Assembly (NCBI GenBank): GCA_951217055.1
Contig: OX578276.1
Coordinates: 32,015,505-32,079,504, forward strand
Length of the DNA: 64,000 nt
DNA from: Gerris lacustris
Lineage: Eukaryota > Arthropoda > Insecta > Hemiptera > Gerridae
Reading direction: 5' to 3'
Below, piece by piece: positions 1 through 11,311 of the stretch. The notes beneath the pieces were generated by a model. The model saw only the letters and a program-made list of their open reading frames with translations. It ran no database searches and was not told the DNA's origin. The stretch's first letter is position 1, and each line of letters begins with the position of its first letter. The position numbers and the translations under genes were made by a program.

Positions 1-145
1 TTATTCTTTAAGTGTTATATAAACACCCAGCGTGAGAGTTGAAATTACAAAGAAAGTTGAAGGTCAGGTATATAAATATTTATATTCAAGTAAAAATATG
101 GAAATATCAATAATTAAGAATATGCTGTAAATAATTTATGCTTAC

Positions 146-2065
146 TTTGACCAATATCAAAAATGAGGGCCACTTCTTTTTTTGTGTCTGTGTCCTTTAT
201 ATTATCCACCTTCTTTCGAAGTATTGACAGCAACTTATCCCTCACTAGAGCTAAACTGGCATCTAAGTTACCTGCTTCCGGGTACTTGAATGCAAAATCC
301 TGTAACAACTGAAGACAATAGACTATTAATAATAATAAAAATAAATGTGTCTATGAAAAATATACACACAATATACTAAGATAAATACTCTTAGTTATTG
401 AAGATGAAGAAATATATAAAAAAATTGGTGCTTTTCGATTTTCAAATTAAAATATTGCTCTTTAAGCATTCATTTTGCTGGCCAGATTTTTTTCCATTAT
501 ACCACACTTAAAATTTATTTCAATACTCTTGTATGTTTAGTATTTGAACTATAATTAAAAGCAAATATACATACCAATAAATAAACATTCGGAAGCTGAA
601 GAGGAGGGTATCTATTAATATAATCTACCACAGTTTCTGCTGCTGTTAGTTCCCAATTTACTTGAACTATATCCCAGGGCTCATTGTTGCTCTCTAGCCA
701 CCTAATCTTGTCATCCATAGAAGGATTTTCACCTTGAAACAAACAAAATTTGTACAAAATTAATTTAAAAAAATATATATTTAAAAACAAGCTTTTATTT
801 GTATTCTTCTCAGCAAACCCTTTCATTTGATGCCCATATACTGGGCGTTATAAAGAAATAACTAGTCCGCTAATGGCTTTGATAAAAAATATCTCTCTAT
901 ATTATAAAAAAAGTTTTGTAAACAAACTTATGCCAATTTTATGTCAAATTGTAAAAAATTATAAAAGTTTAAATAAATAAAGACCGTTGCGGAAGTTCTA
1001 GGCTGCTCAGCGACCGCTTATCGGGGTTGACAAGCAGTATAAATAATTATCAGGGGTAGAGATTTAAAATATTAATGAAATACCTTCTACAATTAATTAA
1101 AACAAGAGACAGGCTAATAAGTATTTCTCTTCTAAAATTGCATTTTTCTTAAGATATTATTCAGTTATTTAAATTTTACTGATTTTTTATTATCTTTGTA
1201 CTTACAATTGAAGCATCATTAGCAAACCAGTAATAATTGGTTAATTAAAAACAAACAAAATAAATTTAAACTACAGTAGTGACAAATGTAGTATAAAGCC
1301 CATATCTAAGACTATTCATAATATACTATGGTTATTAATTGAATTGGCATGATTACAAATAAACTAAAAAGTAACAATTACAACTTAATATCAACCACAA
1401 TTCCTGGGAGGCGTATGGCAACATGTTTACGTGCTATCTGGCAACATTGCCCTGCACAAACGTGACAAGGGAATAATATTATAGCGCTATACCACTATCC
1501 CTATAAAATTATTTTAATAGAATAAAGGTCTGCAACAGTCTCCTACTAATACTTTTACAACCATAATGTTAATAAGTCAAAGTTTAATTGTTCGCAAAAA
1601 ATTGTTATTCGATAATATGGTTAAGCTTCATGTCCGGACCTCAGTAAAATAATTTGAAGAGTTTTATGAGATGTATACTGAAATACAAATCCTACTGTAT
1701 TTGATTTATTCAATTGAACGCAATACTATCAAAATTAGGTTCAGTATTTTATATCATTTATATTTTATTAAATCATTTTATAATTTCATCATTTTATTAA
1801 ATCATTGTCTTTTTTTATTTGTTATTGGATAAATTTATAAAAATAAATACATATGAGGAAGAACGTCACAAAATTATAAAAATTACTAAGAAAAAAAACA
1901 AGGCTGCATGAAAATTAAGAGTAACAGTGTTAAGATGACAGTTAAACATTTGAAACTTAAATAGTAATATCTAATTTGTATTTAAATAGTGTACATACCT
2001 TGAAATGTTTCTACGTAGGACATAAATCCCCATCTTACTAAGAGGTCCGTTGTATACTGGTCCAT
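146..2065 (-). CDS. 5' part of an unrecognised multi-exon gene (3 exons seen, continues past the left edge)
   Basis: Three exons read in phase on the minus strand. Exon 1 (2065-1999) starts with an ATG and encodes 22 residues ending FMSYVETFQ plus one base, before a GTATGT donor. Exon 2 (732-575) completes a Gly codon and ends in phase 0 at a GTATGT donor. Exon 3 (308-146) follows an AG acceptor at 310-309 and ends at GTAAGC with one base over. The joined 129-residue N-terminus is hydrophilic and mixed-charge. The opening LLVRWGFMSYVETFQ loosely recalls the first helix of a SAM domain, but the rest does not support that. The exon joins keep frame, and composition differs from the repeats around it, so a real host gene is likely. 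I do not recognise the family. The next exon is not visible in 1-145. A domesticated transposon protein is an alternative. Confidence 0.6.
733..1998 (-). other. Intron 1 of the left-edge gene
   Basis: AT-rich sequence between exons 1 and 2. It begins with GTATGT after base 1999 (minus strand) and ends with the AG before base 732. No repeat or open frame of note was seen. A second, short intron lies at 574-309. Confidence 0.5.
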
Positions 2066-2372
2066 TTATTACTTTTATGCACAATTCGAATACAATGCAA
2101 AATCGGATTGCAAAAGGTGTTAAGAAACAAAGATAAATAAGAAAGAAGACTAGAAGGCGCTGGTAGAGAATATAACGACTCTACGACGCGAAGAACGAAG
2201 AACTGTAACTACAGAATTGGAGGGAAAACTTGAAGTTGAGTGAGACAGAGTAGGGCGAAGGAAGCAGTGGGGGTAGGGAGTAGGGGGCCATAGTAGGGGT
2301 TGGCCACCCCCTCTCCTAGCTTCTTGTTATTCTTAACTACTCAATATAGTAATTTTTTCGAACTAGAAATAA
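2066..2372 (-). other. Upstream flank of the left-edge gene
   Basis: Probable 5' UTR and promoter-side sequence. It is richer in G on the plus strand at 2225-2315 than the surroundings. No TATA box or other core promoter element could be assigned with confidence. Confidence 0.25.
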
Positions 2373-2785
2373 CGGTCATGGACACCTTAGCGTGGCCCGC
2401 TCTTAGACGTCCGTTTTAGAGGCTTTTTCGGGGGCGTGTATCTTTTTTCCTATTCACTTTAAAAAAAACAAAAAAAAATATTTTTTCCCTTTACGGAAGG
2501 CCTACAAAAAAGGTCCTTTGCGTCGGACCGCTGCGGTCGACCGTATTCGAGTTATGCGGAAAAAACTGTTTCTTTTCCCCCGAAAAACCGTTTTTTTTCT
2601 GTATAACTCGAATACGGTCGACCGCAGCGGTCCGACGCAAAGGACCTTTTTTGTAGGCCTTCCGTAAACGGAAAAAATAGTTTTTTTGTTTTTTTTTTAA
2701 AGTGAATAGGAAAAAAGATACACGCCCCCGAAAAAGCCTCTAAAACGGACGTCTAAGAGCGGGCCACGCTAAGGTGTCCATGACC
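2373..2785. mobile_element. Palindromic foldback element (near-perfect inverted repeat)
   Basis: The two halves are almost exact reverse complements around a centre near 2580. The left end begins CGGTCATGGACACC and the right end finishes GGTGTCCATGACC. Both flanks carry GAAATAA (2366-2372 and 2786-2792), a likely 7-bp target duplication. There is no coding capacity. It is a full-length palindromic MITE or foldback of unknown superfamily. High arm identity suggests recent insertion or homogenisation. Confidence 0.8.
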
Positions 2786-2792
2786 GAAATAA

Positions 2793-3588
2793 CTACTTTT
2801 ACATGCTTTTCAAACATTGATTGTATTTTTTTCCATTTTATTTTTTACATCATTGGGCTCTTGAGGGGGGGACGAGCTACTTGGTGAGGGGAGAAACAGC
2901 CCAAATGATGAAAATTATATATATATATATAATATAATTTGTTACAAAACATTAAATTATAAGATGGAATTATGATTATTTTTTAAAGACAATCTTAGTT
3001 CGTTCTTTTTACATTATTTTAAAGTGATTCTTTTTACACAGTTTATAAAGTGAAAGTGAATCTGAGTTGTTGTGAACAGCTAGATAAAATTACTAAACGT
3101 GGATACATATTATTTCTTATTAACACTTACACGCGGTAAAATATCAATAGGAAATTATTCATTTCAGTAAAACAAAGGAAAATAGAAACATAAAGGACAA
3201 ATAATGAATATATTTGCGCAATTGCACAAATATATTGCTATATTATTGATATTGATCTCATAAGCCGTAAGAGGCTAATCGATGATAAGCAATAACCTTA
3301 TAGTATAGTTCTATACTTTATGAGCTATTTTGCTTTAGCAAACCTTATTACTTTTGACTGAATCATCCGCGTGAGCTAAAATTTGCAGTAAATTTTTGTC
3401 TTAATTTTTTTTCTTTAACAATCATGGCCCCTCTTATTATTTAACTATATACTAGAATACGAAAAATATTTCAGATGAAAATCCAAGAGCAAGGAATTTC
3501 CTTGATGTCCTATAATAATATTTCAGTGGCATAAAAAATCAGTCGGGTGAGAATTTGTGAGGTTTGACTGATTTTTTAAATACTTTTT
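2793..3588. other. AT-rich spacer with short TA microsatellite
   Basis: Only a short (AT)n run at about 2911-2933 stands out. No gene or repeat boundary is visible. Confidence 0.5.
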
Positions 3589-3920
3589 GGAATGAAGTTC
3601 CTTAAGGCCCGTTACACCGCACCGTGTGGAACCCGGAAGTGACTCCAAAAAAACGGACCGTCACGAAATAAACCGATAACGGTAACTTGAGTAAAAATTA
3701 ACAGATTTAGTTGAAATTTGGTCCACATGTTCATTTTACCACTGCCAGTTCGTTAGCGTTAGACATCGTTATCCACCCAAGCGTTCGCGCGCAATGCTCG
3801 CGTAAAAGTAATATACTTAATATACTTAAATATAAGTTATAAAATTTAAATGTAAAATTGGAATATTAGGACGGGATAAAATTCCAACGTTATCACTCAA
3901 TGGGACAAACAACTACTTAA

Positions 3921-3974
<54 letters not shown>

Positions 3975-4597
3975 TTATTTTTTTTTTAACTAACACCGAC
4001 ACGGCTATGAAGTGATAAACATCGCTATATTTATTAACCGTTTATCCTTTTTAGTCTCCTTTAAATCGGACTAAGTATTTAGAATAGAGAAAACAACGTT
4101 TTTACCGATATCTCACGTTCTAACGTAACGATCTTCATGAAACTTTATACACATCGTCTAAAGTACAATTGAAACAGACGTGTTTAATTTCAACCTGATT
4201 CAAGCAGAAGTTTGTATGGAGGGAAGTGATATATTTTATAACACATATTTTAAATTAGTTAGCAGGGTGGTTAGAGAGCAGTCCTATTTCCTACTTACGA
4301 AAAACATACTCTTTAACTATAAACTCATCATGATTAACTTTTTTCTCAATATTCAATACATACTCGTATTTATTGTAAGAAGCTTACTTTAATGATAAAA
4401 TAAGCTTTCCTTTTAATTTTGCCTAAACTCCGCTAGGTATATACAAATAGTTAGTTACTTTTAATTTTGTTTCTTTTCTAACTCCATGTATAAGTAGTTA
4501 GCAACGTATACTTAGCCTTGTGCTTTTATAGTTTATATTTAATGAAAAGTGTAAGGAACGCCGTTCGTACAGGGAGTCCCACGACACCACACGTATT
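3589..4597 (+). repeat. Dispersed repeat family A, copy 1
   Basis: It starts with GGAATGAAGTTCCTTA and ends with GTAAGGAACGCCGTTCG, imperfect inverted termini. Inside are TTGAAATTTGG near 3713, a CpG-rich piece ending GCTCGCGTAAAAG near 3800, and a sequence near 4150-4280 shared with copies at 38868-39370 and 55938-56702. An AT microsatellite (3917-3970) has expanded inside it. No protein is supported. Confidence 0.65.
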
Positions 4598-5134
4598 ATT
4601 TTTACTTTAATAAGTTGAAATTTCACCCCACATTTTAAGATCTTGGCCTAAAATTAGGAAAAAATATTGCTTTTACATGAACGAAAGTTCAAAGGGCAAT
4701 AGTTAATTAAATCAGCATATATTAATCTACAGAGGTAGTTGTTTTTTGTTTTTGCAAATTTCATATCTGTCTAGGTACAATGTTTGGCTATTTGTGATTT
4801 GAAAATTTCCCTTAATTCAGGAAGAGGAGTGAATGCCGTTATAGATGCCCCATTATCACATGGTTAAACTTAAAGTTTAGAAGTTTGATTACTGTGCCAA
4901 TAAATTTCAATCTGATCCTCGAATCTCTTCAAAAGTTATCTAAAGTTTTGACAAACCTATTTTTTAAGTGAAACTTCTTTAGGCGTGGTAGAGTAAATCG
5001 GCTTGGTTAAAACGAAATGGCATGTAACTAAGTTTGATACGAAGATATAAACATTATATCTTTGTTTAGATGCGTAGAAAGTGATTCTTTACGTACTTGT
5101 ATTCATTGCGCATGCACGTCTCATAGTTCTGAAT
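4598..5134. other. Spacer, nothing recognised
   Basis: AT-rich sequence without credible open frames, repeats or RNA genes. Confidence 0.4.
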
Positions 5135-5178
5135 AATTCCTCTTCTTTACCACGCTAGTGTGGTAAAGAAGAGGAATT
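5135..5178. repeat. 44-bp near-perfect palindrome
   Basis: Two 22-base arms are reverse complements with one mismatch around 5156, with a core of TTTACCACGCTAGTGTGGTA. It lies about 100 bases before a plausible start codon at 5272. It may be a regulatory palindrome or a MITE remnant. Confidence 0.6.
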
Positions 5179-5271
5179 CTTCAGCTTTACGCACGATTAG
5201 CAAGTTTGTTTACATTTAACAAAACTAATTTGCTGTTATTTTATTAAAGTAACTGTTTATTGTGAAAAACA

Positions 5272-5403
5272 ATGAGTGAATCAAGTGACTTTGACGAAAA
5301 TGTGGAGAATAATACTCCTCCAGAAATAATTAATTCGGCAAAAAATACAACTAATGAATTAATGCCATCTTTATCAAGAGAGAGATACGAACTTACATAC
5401 AGC
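5272..5403 (+). CDS. Possible first exon of a recombinase-like or transposon-derived gene
   Basis: An ATG in good context (AACAATGAG) opens an acidic N-terminus, MSESSDFDENVENNT, followed by MPSLSRERYELTYSKF near residue 42. The pattern P-x-SRERYE-x-x-Y-x-x-F resembles the N-terminal segment of Crypton/tyrosine-recombinase-derived proteins found in animal genomes. That match is from memory of the pattern and is weak. After the Phe the frame turns into low-complexity and inverted-repeat sequence, so a donor near 5403 or a broken copy is likely. No second exon was found. Alternative: chance open frame. Confidence 0.28.
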
Positions 5404-5444
5404 AAGTTTATTTTTTTCTGTATTTATTATTTAAATCTAACAAT

Positions 5445-5612
5445 CGTAGATAAAGTACGGTACGCAACTCGTGCGAAAACGGCATTTTGCATTGCTCGTG
5501 TGGTTTTACCACCCTCGCTGTCGCTCGGGTGCAAACTCCACACTCGCATGCAAAATGCTACTTTCCGCACTCGACGCATAATGTACTATTGTGATTCTAC
5601 AGTCGTCTAAGT
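5445..5612. mobile_element. Imperfect hairpin (MITE-like)
   Basis: Arms such as GCATTTTGCATTGCTCGTGTGG (described by position: about 5482-5503) pair with about 5541-5562, and the outer AGTAC/GTACT pair with one another. The element is CpG-rich against AT-rich surroundings. It interrupts the frame beginning at 5272. Confidence 0.45.
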
Positions 5613-7189
5613 GAAAGATATTTATAGGTAAATCAACTGCAAGCTCTGGCATCAAATAAAATAGAAATAGAAGCATTTGTAATGTAACTTGCTTACAAAT
5701 TTTTAACTGCTTGATTGTTACAGAAAACAATGTATCTGCCACTACACGCAGATTTAAATGTTCTTTCCAAGAAGTATTTCCTAGATATTAATATTATTAA
5801 AATCTTAGTCTTCAGTGATGTAATTACTCTTTTCATTCGAAAAAATTAAACATCTGTTACAAACAAACTGGAGCCGATATATACATTTTTGATTTCATAG
5901 CTAGATACACTGTTTTATAGAATTAGCAACCTAAATTAAAAATATGACATTCACTTTTTTCTATAAATAATATAAATCATTGAAACAAGAAGTTACTATA
6001 ATACACAAAGTGTCTGATTTTAAATTATTACACGGGCTACCTTTGCAAAATGTTAATTTGGAAATTCTCTAGGAATAAGACAAACTAATTACATAAATAA
6101 TACATAAACATGAATTGGTTTTACCCATTATTATCATTATTGAATCTAAATTGGTTTTTAGATGTGCTTATTTTACTTGTTTCTATCTGAGCAAATTCCC
6201 TGTTGCTGTGTATTCAATGTTAAACGTTGGATGCTCTTTGCCACATGTATTGACAGTTTATTTTTATATTTTACAAAGATTCAGTCAAAGACTAAAAGGT
6301 ATTTTTTATAATAATTCACGTGAAGAGGTTGGGTGGCTTAGTTATTTTCAATATAGATAAGAAATATTTTTAGAAATAGTCTCTTCTCTCTTTAACTGGT
6401 AGACTTAATGTAACTCTCACTCTATCTTATCAGTTTCACCTTGTCATCCCTGTTGAGTTGAACATTTTGCCTTTACAATGTTCCTGTAACACCAACAGTA
6501 AAATAATAAATAATTACATTTCTAACAATCTTCTATTAAATTAAACTATTTGTATTGTATCAGCTTCTGTGACAGAAAATAATGAAAGTGTCGTCATCAT
6601 ATCCATTACAATACAAAGATTGTCTAATTCACTATCAAAGACATTAATCGTTGTAAGGAGCACAGTCTATTATTAATGCGACAATAATATTGGTAATTGT
6701 ATTTTTACAAAATGATTATTGAATTGATTACAATAATATATATTACATGTAGTGACGTCATCAATACATTTACAATATAATTATTGTAATATTTAATGAC
6801 AGGAAACTTTGGTATTATTAAAACAACATGTTATGGCAAATATTACAATTAAATTGTTACGAATGTACATTAAAATCTAGTTGATGTTATGGTTTACAAA
6901 ATAAGATGTTTTAAGATGTGACGTCATAAACCATTTACAACATTACCTTTTTAATATAAATATATGTGTGTTCCAATAACTTTTTATACTGTTACATTAA
7001 TAATATATTGTAAAAATTGGAACTACAATAATTGCATTGTGCGGGCAAAGAACACCCTTTTGTTACAACAGCAAGGCCATTGTATACTTAGTTATAAAAG
7101 AGTTCTCTATACTAGAATTCTGCTTGTCCTAACAATAATTGGGCTTTAATATATATATTGTAGTTCACCATAAAAATTTTTCTCTCAGT
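5613..7189. other. AT-rich spacer, nothing firm
   Basis: There are repeated short phrases such as GTGACGTCAT (near 6752 and 6919) in otherwise featureless AT-rich DNA. No exon with splice sites was identified. Confidence 0.4.
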
Positions 7190-8087
7190 GTAGCCAGCCT
7201 TCAATAACCTTATATTAGACAATGATCATGTACAAATACTGTTTAAACAGGCGAGCGTAGCCAGCCTTCAATAACCTTATATTAGACAATGATCATGTAC
7301 AAATACTGTTTAAACAGGCGAGCGTAGCCAGCCTTCAATAACCTTATATTAGACAATGATCATGTACAAATACTGTTTAAACAGGCGAGCGTAGCGAGCC
7401 TGCAATAACCTTATATTAGACAATGATCATGTACAAATACTGTTTAAACAGGCGAGCGTAGCCAGCCTTCAATAACCTTATATTAGACAATGATTATGTA
7501 CAAATACTGTTTAAACAGGCGAGCGCAGCGAGCCTGCAATAACCTTATATTAGACAATGATCATGTACAAATACTGTTTAAACAGGCGAGCGTAGCCAGC
7601 CTTCAATAACCTTATATTAGACAATGATCATGTACAAATACTGTTTAAACAGGCGAGCGTAGCCAGCCTTCAATAACCTTATATTAGACAATGATCATGT
7701 ACAAATACTGTTTAAACAGGCGAGCGTAGCCAGCCTTCAATAACCTTATATTAGACAATGATCATGTACAAATACTGTTTAAACAGGCGAGCGTAGCCAG
7801 CCTTCAATAACCTTATATTAGACAATGATCATGTACAAATACTGTTTAAACAGGCGAGCGTAGCGAGCCTGCAATAACCTTATATTAGACAATGATCATG
7901 TACAAATACTGTTTAAACAGGCGAGCGCAGCGAGCCTGCAATAACCTTATATTAGACAATGATCATGTACAAATACTGTTTAAACAGGCGAGCGTAGCCA
8001 GCCTTCAATAACCTTATATTAGACAATGATTATGTACAAATACTGTATAAACAGGCGAGCGTAGTGAGCCTTCAATAACCTTATATT
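7190..8087. repeat. 67-bp satellite array, about 13.4 units
   Basis: A 67-bp unit repeats head to tail almost without change. Each unit holds TTCAATAACCTTATATTAG, a TGATCATGTACA stretch, TGTTTAAACA and the CpG core GCGAGCGTAGCCAGCC or GCGAGCGTAGCGAGCC. Two linked variants alternate: CCAGCCTTC and CGAGCCTGC (units at about 7390, 7524, 7859 and 7926 are the second kind). The array stops abruptly at a copia LTR at 8088, as if the LTR inserted in it. It is related to the array at 63240-64000 in opposite orientation. Confidence 0.95.
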
Positions 8088-8242
8088 TGTTGGAACAATT
8101 TTATTAATATATTTAACAATGTCTAAAAATGTTTACTTGGTTGTCATCATGAGTCAAATAAATTCATTCTGTTATAATAAGTTCATTCTGAATAGTTATA
8201 TTTATTTAATAAAAGATAGAAGTAGAATTGTATGAACCAACA
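8088..8242 (+). mobile_element. 5' LTR of a truncated copia element
   Basis: It begins TGTTGG and ends CCAACA, giving 6-bp inverted termini. It is followed after one base by a copia-type primer site and then a gag start. About 155 bp is short but usual for copia LTRs. No matching 3' LTR was found downstream. Confidence 0.7.
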
Positions 8243-8243
8243 G

Positions 8244-8256
8244 GGGTTATGGGCCC
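8244..8256 (+). promoter_or_regulatory. Copia-type primer binding site (initiator tRNA-Met half)
   Basis: GGGTTATGGGCCC is complementary to the anticodon stem-loop of initiator tRNA-Met. Copia elements prime from an internal cut of that tRNA rather than its 3' end. It lies next to the LTR end at 8242. Confidence 0.75.
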
Positions 8257-8414
8257 TGTAGAGTAGGGACTGAACCGAAAATAGGAAGAAGTCCAGCAGA
8301 AAAAGAAATTGATAATGTTGACAGTAAAAGTTAAAATAAGAAACTTAAATAAATATATAAAATTTTGAAAAAAAATTAAGCATCAGAAAAGATTTGTTGA
8401 AGTTGTTAATAAAA

Positions 8415-8911
8415 ATGGATAGTGTCAAAGTTCCAATGCTTAAAGGTAACAATTTCACAGCATGGAAATTTAGAATAAAAAATATTCTAGCAGGAGAAGA
8501 GCTTAGTGATGATCCAGAAAGCATCTCTCCTGGTCCAAAGCATTCAGGATACGATGAATGGAAGAAAAAAGATGCAGAGGCTCAATCCATAATTACATGT
8601 AGCATGGATGATGCAATCGTGGGGCTCATGTTGACATGTCAGACGAGCAAACAAATTATGGATACGTTAACATCAAGATTTGATGAAAATACATCTGGTA
8701 GACCGCCTAGAGGTAAAAAATGACCTGGCAAGGTTAAGTATGGGGTCCTCCGAGAATTGGAAGGAATATCTCGAGAGAGCCGAAGTATTGTTACAATAAG
8801 CTCTCAGATTCGATAGAAGAGCTTCGATAGAAGATGAGGAAGTCGCTATTGCCATACTTGTATACCATGTATACAAGCCAAGTATGCCCGCAAGCAATTT
8901 AAAACTGTTGT
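8415..8911 (+). pseudogene. Degenerate copia gag fragment
   Basis: The start at 8415 gives MDSVKVPMLKGNNFTAWKF, typical of the copia Gag N-terminus (motif L-x-G-x-N-[FY]-x-x-W-K-[FI]-R). Then WKKKDAEAQSIITCSM and a stop at 8721-8723. Similarity resumes in another frame downstream, including an in-frame stop near 8800 and EDEEVAIAIL near 8835-8865. Zinc knuckle, protease, integrase and RT are absent. It belongs to a different copia family from the element at 21462-26134. The element is dead. Confidence 0.7.
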
Positions 8912-9442
8912 AACACCCCATTCATTGTGATTGTGTTCAAGTTCATTGTGATTGTGACAAAGAATAGATAAAGGACTGCCTTTGTACTCTACAGGTCACT
9001 TCTTGGCCCAAAATAATGAAAACTACCAATTTTATTTGTATTTATTTATTAATTTTTAACATAAAGCGGTCTCTTATTTTCTCATATTCCTTGTATGTAC
9101 AGATGTTGTATTGTGAGGGAGCGTTTTCAGGTCCCCCCAATCTAAAAAAGTTGTTTTTAAAAAATGTCTGTTTGTCGTCTGTAGTTTGCCATTTGTGCAG
9201 ACTCTCAAACCTATACTATTTGGCCGATTTACATAAAATTTGGCATACCTGTTCAAAAACATCATAAAACCTAAGACAAAAAGGAAAAATAAATTATACT
9301 TCTAAATTTAGGGACACCCTACCCAAAAAAATTCATACTTTAATTGGATTTGTATTAAAGTTTAAATTTGATTTAGAACTAAAATCTTCGAATCAAATTA
9401 AAACTTTTCTAATCACTTTAACGAAAGAGAAAAACAGAAAAA

Positions 9443-9445
<3 letters not shown>
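8912..9445. repeat. Diverged family B fragment and spacer
   Basis: At 9060-9265 there are degenerate versions of family B signals: a TTATTTTCTCATAT start, a GTCTGTTTGTCGTCTG tract and GCCGATTTACATAAAATTTGG. The rest is AT-rich spacer. Confidence 0.45.

Positions 9446-9530
<85 letters not shown>
9446..9530. repeat. (TA)n microsatellite
   Basis: About 85 bases of uninterrupted alternating TA. Confidence 0.95.
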
Positions 9531-9534
<4 letters not shown>

Positions 9535-9914
9535 ATACTTATCCCAAATCCCGATTAAATCAAATTTAATTAAGGTAAAGTTAACTTTAAGTTTGAGAGA
9601 AAAAAAAGGAAAATTTAGCCGAAATTGTTTACCTTTACAAAACAAAATATATTAGATTCGTTTAAAGTTTCTCTCTTGGCACGAGATAAAAAAAATTCAC
9701 AAAATTCTTATTTACTATCCTCTTCAATCGAATTTTTTTTTAAAGCTCCCTTCTAAATTAAAACGCTGAAAAGTTTTGTGTTTGTTCATTTTAATAAATT
9801 AGTTTGTTTTAAAGGTAGATTTAAAAAAAAGGTTAAATAAATAAAGTTTAATTTGGTCGTTTTTCCGAGTATAGGAAAGTAGTTTTTTTAAATTTCAAAT
9901 ATAACTAATATGAA
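9531..9914. other. AT-rich spacer
   Basis: No recognisable feature except that its last 8 bases (AATATGAA, 9907-9914) are the target duplication of the next element. Confidence 0.45.
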
Positions 9915-11303
9915 CAGCGCCGGTGCTACACTTTTGGCCGCCACAGGCAAGGCGGTTTTTGGCCGCCCCACTGAAATAGGATTTTTTTGACGGGGGGGGG
10001 GGGGGGGGGGAGTAGGAGAAGTGTGATTTTTTTTGGGCTTTCCTAAATTTTGTGTTTGGGTTATTACACAAAAATAACTGGAATTTTCAAATTTTTTTGT
10101 TGGATTCTTTCGGGAATAATGAACCTTCAACGGCCTTCTGGCCTAGTCAGACAAACGCAAGAAATTATGGTTTCATCTACGGAACCTAAAAATGGATATA
10201 CCTAGAGATTATGCAAATTCAAGAAAAGTTGGCCTATGAGTAGGGAAGCTTTAATATTTTACTATTTAATCTAAAATATTCCTATTTTAGGTTGGTAAAA
10301 ATAGTATTGATATTATAAAAAATAGGCCTAAACTGTCTCTGGGACATGGCTATGTAACTGGATTTTGGGATGTCTAAAATCTTATAATATTAATATCATC
10401 TGAGAAAAAATTGATAATATTTAAATATAATCATACATAAATTAATTTTTTTCTGGGGCCCTGAAATTTTCTATGGCCATATTTTTAATATTATCCTTAG
10501 TGGAATTTTATTGTGAATTATAATAAAACACACCTCCTCTGATACTTTATTTTTGATTAGATTAAAAAGTAAATTTTTACTAATGTTTGTTAACTTCCGA
10601 CAGTTTCTTCTTTTTTTGTTCTTGAGGTATAACAAATTAAAGTATTTCAAATTTTTAAAATAAAATAATTTTTCCACTTTCAATCGCCCTTACAGAGACA
10701 GAGGGCTGAACAAAGTTTATTTAATATAACCTGCCTGCTTTTTTAAAATAATGCATTATTATTTAGCTATAATATTTTTTGAGTAATAAAGTAAGACACG
10801 GAACCAAAAATGTTCCCTGATGTCTGAAACGGATTTTTATTAGGATAGCCTTGGAATTTTTGAAATCGGAGACCTAAAATATTTTCGTTCTTCGAAACGA
10901 TCACATAGCTTCCGTTACCTTCGGTAAGCTCAGAAGAAAAATATCAGGTATAATAAAAAAAATTAAGGAGGGTTATACGAGAGAAAGAAAAATACATACA
11001 TAGATAAATATATGTACTCATATAATAGCAACCGATAGTTTTTTTGGTATAAAAAGAAATAACACCGGTGTAACCAAGAATCATCCCGAAATGCGATTAG
11101 TTCGACTATTAACTTAAACAGCACCTGATAAGGTATTGTATAGGGGTGTTATAATATAACACATTACATTATTATCGTTTTGCTACTATAGATTTTGTTT
11201 TTCAATTTATAAAATAAAACAAACTAAGGGCGTCATCGGCCGCCCCCTGAGTTTGGCCGCCACAGGCGCCCGCCTGCCCCGCCTGTGCGTAGCGCCGGCG
11301 CTG
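9915..11303. mobile_element. Non-autonomous hAT-like element 1
   Basis: The ends are CAGCGCCGG at the left and CCGGCGCTG at the right, with more internal similarity (GGCCGCCACAGGC at both ends, inverted). It is flanked by a perfect 8-bp duplication AATATGAA (9907-9914 and 11304-11311), the hAT signature. No transposase frame remains. A G19 run sits at 9992-10010, and a reverse family D fragment lies at about 10795-10935. Confidence 0.85.
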
Positions 11304-11311
11304 AATATGAA

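Noticed and set aside
7190..8087. Array looking at first like CRISPR repeats
   Set aside because: Whole 67-bp units repeat including the would-be spacers, the DNA is eukaryotic, and there are no cas genes.
9445..9645. Frame encoding a (YI)n peptide
   Set aside because: It is the TA microsatellite.
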